Shown here piece after piece: positions 1-5,845 of a DNA stretch of 15,938 nt. The notes under the pieces are model-generated. The model had not been told where the DNA came from and did no database searches. It was given only the letters and a program-made list of their open reading frames with translations. Positions within the stretch are counted from its first letter, which is position 1. Each line of letters opens with the position of its first letter. Location of the stretch: positions 1 to 15,938 of the forward strand of contig CAYUWH010000032.1 of the NCBI GenBank assembly GCA_964448615.1, in the 5' to 3' direction. The position numbers were made by a program, and so were the translations under genes. The stretch comes from CAYUWH01 sp964448615. Lineage in GTDB: Bacteria > Patescibacteriota > Gracilibacteria > Peribacterales > Peribacteraceae.

Positions 1-319
1 CTGATGAAGTATTCTCTTCGTACCTCCCTGTTGCACTTGGAAGTTGATATCAGCTTCTCAAAACTCCAAAAATGGATTTTGTACTTATTAGGATTTTTAT
101 AGGCGATCTGTCGGCTACATGGAAAAATGCGAAATAGGTTTTGAGACTAAATCGAGTAGTTTTATATGGAGATCAGTAATGGACTACTGTCCGACATTAT
201 ATCCAGAATTTTGCATCAAAGATTATAACGTATTTTAAGTGATTTTTAATGATTCTAAGTGATTTTAGTTCCAAAGGGCGATTTGACGACCGTGTCGCTG
301 AACCTGAATATAACTAAGC
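1..319. other. AT-rich stretch with no convincing gene
   Basis: No open frame of 60 codons or more looks coding. The longest candidate is a 39-codon ATG frame at 119-238 with no recognisable features. The stretch holds two imperfect tandem copies of a 20-base unit at 236-270. An 11-base sequence at 291-301 (CGTGTCGCTGA) recurs at 557-567 across the recombinase start codon. At 292-327 there is an 11-codon frame starting GTG that ends inside the hairpin at 320-342. It may be the regulatory region in front of the recombinase unit, but this is not shown. Confidence 0.5.
236..270. repeat. Tandem 20-bp AT-rich direct repeat
   Basis: TAAGTGATTTT occurs at 236-246 and again at 256-266, so the period is 20 bases. 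The second copy diverges soon after. Such spacing, about two helical turns, fits paired protein-binding sites on one face of the DNA, but the function is unknown. Confidence 0.4.
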
Positions 320-350
320 GCCGCTGAGAAAACTCTCGCGGCATTTTTTT
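320..350 (+). terminator. Rho-independent terminator-like hairpin before the recombinase unit
   Basis: GCCGC at 320-324 and GAGA at 326-329 (T325 bulged) pair with TCTC and GCGGC at 334-342. The loop is the four bases AAAC, and A then seven Ts follow at 343-350. This is a textbook intrinsic terminator in the plus direction. It sits directly before the GTG of the small frame at 351. It either ends an upstream transcript or acts as an attenuator for the recombinase unit. Confidence 0.7.
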
Positions 351-545
351 GTGTTAAGAAAAAAATCTTCCAGCTCTCGGCCAGCATTTCATCTCTTAGA
401 CTCTTCCGAGTCGTATGAGAGCGAGAGGGATTTTCTCTCCGAGCTTCAGAGGGTCCTTGAAGAGGATTATGGTGCGACACTTATTGGCCAGGAGCTAAAA
501 GAGGCGGGCGATAATATCAATCAATTCCTAAGATCGTTCCTGTGA
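351..545 (+). CDS. Possible small acidic protein upstream of the recombinase
   Basis: This 64-codon frame has a basic, Ser-rich start followed by an acidic, likely helical stretch (residues about 20-60, rich in Glu, Leu and Ser). I recognise no family. It ends 12 bases before the recombinase start on the same strand, so the two could be co-transcribed. The only start in frame is the GTG at 351, which immediately follows the T-run of a terminator-like hairpin. No Shine-Dalgarno sequence is possible there. The start is therefore doubtful, and the frame could be spurious or expressed only on read-through of the hairpin. An excisionase-like or regulatory role would be a guess from position alone. 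Confidence 0.38.
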   Translation: MLRKKSSSSRPAFHLLDSSESYESERDFLSELQRVLEEDYGATLIGQELKEAGDNINQFLRSFL

Positions 546-557
546 TACGCTGTATGC

Positions 558-2351
558 GTGTCGCTGAGAACTGTCATCTATCTTCGTAAATCGAGTAAGG
601 ATGAGGACGAAAAGCAGATTCATTCCATTCCTCGACAAAAGGAAGACATCCTTGAGTTCATCGAGCGATATAATAATGCGCAAGTCCCCGAAGAGCGTCT
701 GACCTTTGATCCAGAGAAAGATATAATCGCGGAAGATGCTTCTGGGAAAACTCTTGGGCGTGTGAAATTTGCAAAAATGGTGCAGGAAATACAAAAGAAA
801 AAATATGATGTATTGCTCTGCACCGAGCTGTCTCGCCTCTCTCGCAATGCAGTTGATACGGGGACCGTCGTCCAATTATTAGAGCCAATTCGTCCAAAAG
901 AATTGCCACCTCTTAAGCGCATTCAGACGAAGGACAAGATTTTTACGACTACGCCGACAGATAAATTTACACTCGCTCTGTTTCTCACGGTTTCAAAGTT
1001 TGAAAATGATCAACGTGCCATGAATACCCAATCGGGAATGGCCCATCAAAAGGGCAAAGGGAGAACGACACATCGTGCGCCTCTGGGTTACATCAACAAG
1101 GGTGAAAAGAAGGGCGAGACGTGGGTTGAGCCCGATCCTGAGACCTTCGAAAATGTTCGCAAGCTCTGGGAGTTCTTCATGACAGGGGACTATTCAGTGC
1201 GTGACTTAAAAAGAGAGGGCGATGCTCGTGGCGTCACCATCGTAAATAAGAAGGGTGAGAGACATCTTCCTGTGGAATCCAGTTACAGAGTGATTTTGAG
1301 GAATAGGTACTATGCTGGATATGTTAAAAAGGTCGATCGGGAAACGAAGAAAATAGAATGGATTCCTGCAAAGCATCGAGCCCTTGTTTCCGATGCAGAA
1401 TTTGAAAAGGTGCAGCTCATACTTCAGGGCAGAGGATGGAAGCATCAGGCGACCAGCAATGCACCTACGATCGATGCACTTTTGAATGAATTGCTCGTGT
1501 GTGGAAAGTGTCAGACGGAGATCGGAGGTGCCATGAGGCCGACACGCATGGTCTTTGAAGACAAGGTTCGTTACACATGCACGCACTGTAAGCATCGTTT
1601 TGCCTCTGCAGATAAGAGTCCATGTCCTAAATGTGGCACGTCCATATCACACGAAACAAAAGTTGATACCTATCGATACTATCGATGTGCAAGAAAGCTC
1701 TCGTCACTCTCCTGCTCCCATGACTTCTATGGCACTGGGAAGCCCGCCAAGAACGTCCAAGCCGAAAAGATCGAAGAGTATTTCGACAAGCAGCTCTCGC
1801 GTCTTCATATCTCCGATGGATTATTCCAGGTGCTGAAGCGCCAGCTCTATACCCTCTGGCTGGAGGGCAATCAGCATCTCAAGAAGCAGAAAGAGATTCA
1901 TCGTAAGCAGCTGGCCAAGCTTGAGGAAGAGCGCCTCAAGATTCAGCGTAAGGCGCTCGATAAGGAGCGGATGAGTGACATAGAGCGGGAGGACCATGAG
2001 AGCCTCCTAGAGGCCAACAGGAGTGACCAGGAAGAAAAGGAGCAGGAGATTGCTCAGCTCAAGGAGACGGGTGAGGAGAAGTTCGAGAAGGCCTGGCAGA
2101 CCCTGAATGCCCTTCGAGAAGCGAAGACTGTCTTCGGAGAGCCATCTATTGGTTTCGAACCAAAGAGAAAACTCGTTTTATCGCTCGTTTCGAACCTGAA
2201 AATTACGGACAATAAATGGGAGATCATATGGAAAAAACCTTTTGATACAGTGGCAAAAGCCTCCTTTGCCAAGAAGGCAGGAGCGAAGTCTGGTACTGGG
2301 TCCGATGCTGAAAAGTTAAATTGGCTCCCGGAACTGGGCTCGAACCAGTAA
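558..2351 (+). CDS. Large serine recombinase (site-specific integrase)
   Basis: This 597-aa site-specific recombinase would cut and rejoin DNA through a phosphoserine link. The N-terminal resolvase fold shows YLRKSS with Tyr8, Arg10 and probable nucleophile Ser12. ELSRLSR at 90-96 supplies further catalytic arginines. A recombinase domain spans about 165-285 (APLGY at about 174). A zinc ribbon follows with C315xxC318 and C377/C386, and a second CxxC pair set (C341, C344, C356, C359) is nested inside it. Residues about 425-510 are a charged coiled coil, as in large serine integrases. The last codons, WLPELGSNQ and stop, lie in the 3' half of tRNA-Asn, so the gene end was supplied by the attachment site. 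The start is GTG with no Shine-Dalgarno. TACGCT at 546-551 lies 6 bases upstream and could give a leaderless mRNA. Confidence 0.93.
   Translation: MSLRTVIYLRKSSKDEDEKQIHSIPRQKEDILEFIERYNNAQVPEERLTFDPEKDIIAEDASGKTLGRVKFAKMVQEIQKKKYDVLLCTELSRLSRNAVDTGTVVQLLEPIRPKELPPLKRIQTKDKIFTTTPTDKFTLALFLTVSKFENDQRAMNTQSGMAHQKGKGRTTHRAPLGYINKGEKKGETWVEPDPETFENVRKLWEFFMTGDYSVRDLKREGDARGVTIVNKKGERHLPVESSYRVILRNRYYAGYVKKVDRETKKIEWIPAKHRALVSDAEFEKVQLILQGRGWKHQATSNAPTIDALLNELLVCGKCQTEIGGAMRPTRMVFEDKVRYTCTHCKHRFASADKSPCPKCGTSISHETKVDTYRYYRCARKLSSLSCSHDFYGTGKPAKNVQAEKIEEYFDKQLSRLHISDGLFQVLKRQLYTLWLEGNQHLKKQKEIHRKQLAKLEEERLKIQRKALDKERMSDIEREDHESLLEANRSDQEEKEQEIAQLKETGEEKFEKAWQTLNALREAKTVFGEPSIGFEPKRKLVLSLVSNLKITDNKWEIIWKKPFDTVAKASFAKKAGAKSGTGSDAEKLNWLPELGSNQ
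2322..2351. other. Probable attachment site (att) in tRNA-Asn 3' end
   Basis: The overlap between the recombinase frame and the tRNA 3' end (CCA, acceptor strand, T-arm) is where element-borne and chromosomal sequence must meet. Integration into tRNA 3' ends with restoration of the tRNA is well established. The exact core cannot be set without the other element end or an empty site. Confidence 0.5.
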
Positions 2352-2396
2352 CCCCCTCGTTAACAGCGAGGTGCTCTACCATTGAGCTATCCGGGA
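2322..2396 (-). tRNA. tRNA-Asn (anticodon GUU)
   Basis: Read on the minus strand, this 75-nt sequence folds as a full tRNA. The seven-base acceptor TCCCGGA pairs with TCCGGGA. The D-arm is GCTC...GAGC, the anticodon stem CCTCG/CGAGG encloses loop CTGTTAA (anticodon GTT, Asn), and the T-arm is ACTGG-TTCGAGC-CCAGT. Discriminator G and an encoded CCA end at 2322. The 3' half overlaps the end of the convergent recombinase gene, which marks it as the likely integration site. It still appears intact, so integration has kept the tRNA functional. No clear promoter is visible in the preceding bases. Confidence 0.97.
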
Positions 2397-2630
2397 CCGA
2401 TGACAGTTGAAACCGAATGAACAAGTGAAGATTACCGCTCTCGTCCACCGTAGCCTCATACAGGATTCTTTTCTATCTGTTAACTACAGAGAAGCAAAGA
2501 TGAAGGGCGAAGGGGGAAGCTATCCGGGAAAGCGGATTGCGATTGTAGACTAAGGCCATTGCGCTTGCCAAGACAAGTGAAAAAGACGTCCGGATTGAAG
2601 ACGAGCAAGCGAATCTGTTATGACGCTTGC
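2397..2630. other. Intergenic stretch with a 12-nt copy of the tRNA-Asn 5' end
   Basis: No gene is supported here. AGCTATCCGGGA at 2518-2529 repeats exactly the complement of the tRNA-Asn 5' end (2385-2396). No strong terminator is visible for the HTTM gene that ends at 2631 on the minus strand, and no confident promoter for the tRNA. Confidence 0.45.
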
Positions 2631-3968
2631 TTAGATCTTACACCCCTCATGGCCGCATTTCTGCCGAGAATCGGCAATCCAGGCATAGATATTCCTTCCA
2701 ACGAAGGGGATTCCCGGGAGATACAACAAAGGGGCGGCAAGCCAGAAAGGGGGCAAGTGCCAGCTCAGCGCACGAAAAGCGTCAAAGCCATGCAGCGTCC
2801 TGCCATCCGCAAAGCGAATGTGCATCGCCCGATCGAGGGTTTCCAAGCTGAGATCCGGAGCATGCTTCTGGCGAGCGGATTCGTTCCGGAAATCGACGTA
2901 CTGCAACCGTCCCAGCCAGTCGAGCATCTGCAACGTGAAGAGCGAGCGCAGGCACAGGCCGCAGTGGCCGTCGTAGAAGGCCGTAATGAAGTGAGTAGTT
3001 TGTAGTTTGTAGTGAGTAGTCCATCGTTTATTCAGCCAGGAACGTATTGCTGTGAAATCTTCATCGATCAGTAAGCCGGTTAATGCGCAGAACATCGCAA
3101 TCGAGAACGAACCGACATCCATCACCACAAAAATACCGAGATGGAACAGGAAACCGAACGCGATCAGCCATCTCTTGAGTTGCGGCTGGAATGCGAAGCC
3201 GAACAGCGAACGCGTCACGCTGCGAGGAACGAGCAGGAGGATCCAGAGCCCCTCGAAGATCAGCGTGATGTAGGTAATAAGCGGCGCAAGCAGCAGCACA
3301 GCGTTCATGATGAAGCGCGGCCAGCGGGCGAACACCTCGTGTTGCAGGGCGATATTGACGGCCGTGCCCTTGATCCACATGGTTCCAAGCAGCTTGAACC
3401 ATACCGATGTGAGATAGATCACGATGACCTGCCAGAGCAGCAATCGGTATACCCACATCTCTTGCTGCGGAGTGGGCAGCAACACGCGTTCGCGCTTCCA
3501 ATGTTGCCATTGATGCTGCAAGCGCTGGAGCGAGAAGGCATCAATGCGCGGCGCGATGCACAGCAAGAATCCGACCATGCGCAGTACCGTGTCGCCGCCG
3601 CCGAGTATCAGGGGATTGCGCTCGTGGAACGAGTACATCAGCACGACGCTGACGATAGTCGCGAGGCGCGGCACGAAGCCGATCATGGTACAGAACGTAC
3701 TTGCCAACAGCAGGAGATACACCAGGAACACGGTGCTTGGATCCGTGACCCAATCCAACACGGTGAAGCGGAAAGTCGAGCGTGTGATGAGGGCTTCGAA
3801 CGGAGCGCTGAGAACGCCGATGCCGGTGTAAAACGAAATGACGTCCCTCCATTGCGCCAGAAAGAACAAAAACGCGGCCCCTCCCCAAAACGCGCGCATC
3901 AAACCGAATGCCGATCCGGCGATGGGCGTAAAGAGATATGCCTTCAAGCGGAGGAACGGAGCGCGCAT
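2631..3968 (-). CDS. HTTM membrane protein fused to a DCC (DUF393) thiol-redox domain
   Basis: This is a 445-aa fusion. Residues about 15-305 form a multi-pass membrane region of the HTTM type, related to vitamin K-dependent gamma-carboxylase membrane domains, with the hallmark HERNPLILGGGD near 115-127. Residues about 329-442 are a DCC domain starting FYDGHCGLC, with Cys336 and Cys339 in a CxxC arrangement expected to do thiol-disulfide chemistry. A Thr/His/Gln-rich ten-residue linker (317-326) made by a simple DNA repeat joins them. I chose the ATG at 3968 because it overlaps the upstream stop as TGATG; a GTG at 3977 would add three residues. It is the last gene of a three-gene minus-strand set. 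HTTM proteins with DCC partners occur in many bacteria, but the substrate is unknown. Confidence 0.88.
   Translation of the reverse strand: MRAPFLRLKAYLFTPIAGSAFGLMRAFWGGAAFLFFLAQWRDVISFYTGIGVLSAPFEALITRSTFRFTVLDWVTDPSTVFLVYLLLLASTFCTMIGFVPRLATIVSVVLMYSFHERNPLILGGGDTVLRMVGFLLCIAPRIDAFSLQRLQHQWQHWKRERVLLPTPQQEMWVYRLLLWQVIVIYLTSVWFKLLGTMWIKGTAVNIALQHEVFARWPRFIMNAVLLLAPLITYITLIFEGLWILLLVPRSVTRSLFGFAFQPQLKRWLIAFGFLFHLGIFVVMDVGSFSIAMFCALTGLLIDEDFTAIRSWLNKRWTTHYKLQTTHFITAFYDGHCGLCLRSLFTLQMLDWLGRLQYVDFRNESARQKHAPDLSLETLDRAMHIRFADGRTLHGFDAFRALSWHLPPFWLAAPLLYLPGIPFVGRNIYAWIADSRQKCGHEGCKI
2991..3020. repeat. Simple repeat inside the HTTM-DCC linker
   Basis: The 9-mer GTGAGTAGT at 2991-2999 recurs at 3012-3020 around two TTGTAG units. 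It spans exactly ten codons of the HTTM-DCC gene and lies between the last membrane segment and the DCC domain. It looks like a low-complexity repeat absorbed into a coding frame. Confidence 0.75.
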
Positions 3969-4495
3969 CAGGGGCACACGGTAACGGCGATTAATTCATC
4001 TTCGGTGGAAGGAGGCCAGGGTTGGGGTTTTGCAGCGGCAATGAACGAAGTGGGGGGCTGGATCAAATAATACTTCATCATCAAGCGGAGCCGCGTTCCG
4101 GAACTCAAGCGGCGTCCCGCGCAGTGCATCTGCAGAAGGCGGTCGATGACCTGAGGGTTGTGCATGTCGCCCGGCTCAAACAGATTCATGAACATTTTGA
4201 AATGGGTGCTACGTCTCCACCATTCATAATCATTCGGACGAAGCATCGTATCGACCGTCCATTCGCCCGTGGGCAGTTGCGCATCAAGATGGTAGATGGC
4301 TACGCGCTGCAATGGATCCGGTGAGAATAAATTCCACTGCTGCCACTGGCTGAGGCTGAGCACATACGGCACGAACGGAGGAATGAGCGTACTGCGCAGC
4401 GTTTGCAATACGACGGAATCCGTCATGGGTATGGCAAACGTGCTAATCGCGAGAGCATGCCAAAAAAAGAAGACACCAATGAGAATTTTTCTCAT
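3968..4495 (-). CDS. Membrane-anchored partner protein of the HTTM gene
   Basis: This 175-aa protein has one N-terminal hydrophobic helix at about residues 4-24 (signal peptide or anchor), so the rest is probably outside the membrane. It carries WNLFSPDP at about 54-61 and many Trp, Met and Arg residues. As I recall, small proteins with a similar W-x-x-F-(S/A)-P stretch often sit next to HTTM-domain genes and may form a complex with them; this is family knowledge and not proof. It starts 4 bases inside the end of the methyltransferase gene (ATGA overlap), and its stop overlaps the HTTM start (TGATG). The three genes should therefore be translationally coupled. I know no enzymatic motif in it. 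Confidence 0.82.
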   Translation of the reverse strand: MRKILIGVFFFWHALAISTFAIPMTDSVVLQTLRSTLIPPFVPYVLSLSQWQQWNLFSPDPLQRVAIYHLDAQLPTGEWTVDTMLRPNDYEWWRRSTHFKMFMNLFEPGDMHNPQVIDRLLQMHCAGRRLSSGTRLRLMMKYYLIQPPTSFIAAAKPQPWPPSTEDELIAVTVCP

Positions 4496-5718
4496 GAAAC
4501 GGCGATCGGTTGGAGCAGAAGAATTTCGCGTCCGACCATCTGATCCGGACGGCGGTAGAGCAAGGAGAGGCGCGGGCCGGTATCCGTTTCAATGCCGCGC
4601 GGAAGCACCGCTCTGAACCCGAGTTTGTGGAGATTGTTCCACGTTTGCTCGATGAACAACGGTCCGGTTTTCAAATGCCAGACCGGCCACGTGACGACGA
4701 CGGGCGTGTTGGGGAAACTCGCGGCGACGTTCTTCAAAAATTCCGTTTGCAGATGATCGTTCTCGGTGCGCATTTTCGCGGCGTCTTTCTGATTCGGCCG
4801 GTCGATGAGCGCCGGTCCCAAGTGCGATTCCGTCACGATCACGTCGGGCAATGTTTTGAGAGAGAACGGCTTGCGAGCGTCCTGCTTCCACAGCGTACTG
4901 GGGACATCTTTCTTTTTGATATCCTCTTCTTTGCGCAGCCAATCGAGATTTTTTTCGCAGCCCGTTACCGCTCTTTCCACCAAGTCCGATGCCAGTACGG
5001 GCCATCCGCGCAGCAAGCATTCCATCGGGATCACCCCCATGCCGCAGAACGGATCGAGGACCGTCAGTATTTTTTTTGGCTTACCTGCCCCTGATTTCGT
5101 ATCTACGACCCACTTGCCGAAATTCAGCATGATCTGCGCCAGTTTGGGCGGGAGCATTCCCAGGCGCGTGTCGCGCACGGGTTTCTGCATGTCGCGCTTG
5201 GTGTAGGCGTTCGGATTTTGCGCGGCGACGGTCCGGCCGATCCACACGTAGTCTTCTTCTTTCAAGATCACCAATTCACAGCCTTCTTTGGGATTCAGGA
5301 GACCGGCATCATGCAGCAGAATCGTCGCGGCGGGCTGACGTTCGTTCCCCACATAGCGCGAGGAGCGGCCCTGTTTTTTGAGATACGTTTTCCCATCGCG
5401 ATACGCATCGCGGATCACGTCTTTCGAGACGCCGACCGCGCGGAGCCCGAAGGTCACTTTCCCTTTTGCCCTCGACAATTCTTCATGCAGCAAGCGCGGA
5501 ATGTCTTTCACGGTCGGATTTTTCGTCTCCAACTGCCGAGCCAAGAGCATCGTCCCGCCCCAGAGATTCAGATCATCGATATCGAGTTCCTGCGCCGTTT
5601 CAAAGATCGCTACTTGTTTATCTAACACTCTCTGTAGCCGGAAATCCGGAATGAGAGCGCTCAGTTCGGCGACACTGATGTGCGGGAGATGACCGAGAAA
5701 TGCGGCGTAGGAAGGCAT
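4492..5718 (-). CDS. Trm11/TrmG10-like RNA methyltransferase family protein
   Basis: This 408-aa protein resembles tRNA guanosine-N2 methyltransferases of the Trm11/TrmG10 group. An N-terminal THUMP-like RNA-binding region covers about 1-180, ending near KRDMQKPVRDTRLGMLPPKLAQ, the conserved lead-in to the catalytic domain. The SAM site follows with VLDPFCGMG (about 220-228) and an acidic loop SDL at about 244-246. The position normally held by (D/N)PPY reads TESHLGP (about 296-302), so chemistry or substrate may differ. I prefer the ATG at 5718 to the TTG at 5751: the resulting N-terminus, MPSYAAFLGHLP, fits the family, and a TGCTATGCT -10 box lies between the two. It heads a set with the HTTM pair; the functional link is unclear. 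Confidence 0.85.
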   Translation of the reverse strand: MPSYAAFLGHLPHISVAELSALIPDFRLQRVLDKQVAIFETAQELDIDDLNLWGGTMLLARQLETKNPTVKDIPRLLHEELSRAKGKVTFGLRAVGVSKDVIRDAYRDGKTYLKKQGRSSRYVGNERQPAATILLHDAGLLNPKEGCELVILKEEDYVWIGRTVAAQNPNAYTKRDMQKPVRDTRLGMLPPKLAQIMLNFGKWVVDTKSGAGKPKKILTVLDPFCGMGVIPMECLLRGWPVLASDLVERAVTGCEKNLDWLRKEEDIKKKDVPSTLWKQDARKPFSLKTLPDVIVTESHLGPALIDRPNQKDAAKMRTENDHLQTEFLKNVAASFPNTPVVVTWPVWHLKTGPLFIEQTWNNLHKLGFRAVLPRGIETDTGPRLSLLYRRPDQMVGREILLLQPIAVS

Positions 5719-5741
5719 GGTGGGGCGAAGAAACTTGTACC

Positions 5742-5750
5742 AGCATAGCA
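5742..5750 (-). promoter_or_regulatory. Extended -10 box for the methyltransferase-HTTM set
   Basis: The minus strand reads TGCTATGCT, an extended -10 (TG-n-TATGCT) placed 23 bases before the ATG at 5718. No Shine-Dalgarno sequence lies between, and no good -35 is visible. It supports the ATG as start. Confidence 0.45.
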
Positions 5751-5760
5751 AGGAATTTAG

Positions 5761-5845
5761 AATTAATAATTGAAAATTGAAAATTGGAAAGCGGCACTTG
5801 CCATAATTGCTTCCCTAAACTTAACGTAATTTTCAATTATTAATT
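5761..5845. repeat. AT-rich inverted repeat between two gene sets
   Basis: An 18-bp sequence at 5761-5778 (AATTAATAATTGAAAATT) is perfectly inverted at 5828-5845, with a 49-nt loop. Adjoining sequence carries further AATTGAAAATT-type units. The right arm encodes the last residues and stop of the GT-C-like gene. It could fold into a cruciform or an mRNA hairpin separating the two transcripts, or be a dispersed repeat pair. Confidence 0.75.

Larger units (their letters stand above)
1..2351 (+). mobile_element. Right end of an integrated element at tRNA-Asn (partial)
   Basis: This stretch holds a large serine recombinase directly abutting and overlapping the 3' end of a tRNA-Asn gene, the usual layout of an integrative element whose attachment site lies in a tRNA. 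It looks more AT-rich than the genes to its right, most clearly in the first 350 bases. The recombinase reading frame continues into the tRNA and stops there. No second copy of the tRNA 3' end is visible in the window, so the far end of the element would lie left of position 1. Element identity is inferred; the recombinase and the tRNA are seen directly. An old, decayed integration is the alternative. Confidence 0.55.

Noticed and set aside
119..238. A 39-codon ATG frame in the AT-rich left end
   Set aside because: Short, no Shine-Dalgarno or family signal, and composition matches the non-coding surroundings.
2252..2270. Hairpin GGCAAA/TTTGCC downstream of tRNA-Asn on the minus strand
   Set aside because: Only six base pairs, no T-run, and inside the recombinase coding sequence; not a supported tRNA terminator.
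3141..4070. A 309-codon plus-strand frame
   Set aside because: It lies opposite the HTTM-DCC and partner genes; its Glu/Arg/Gln-rich, low-hydrophobic product is typical of an antisense shadow.
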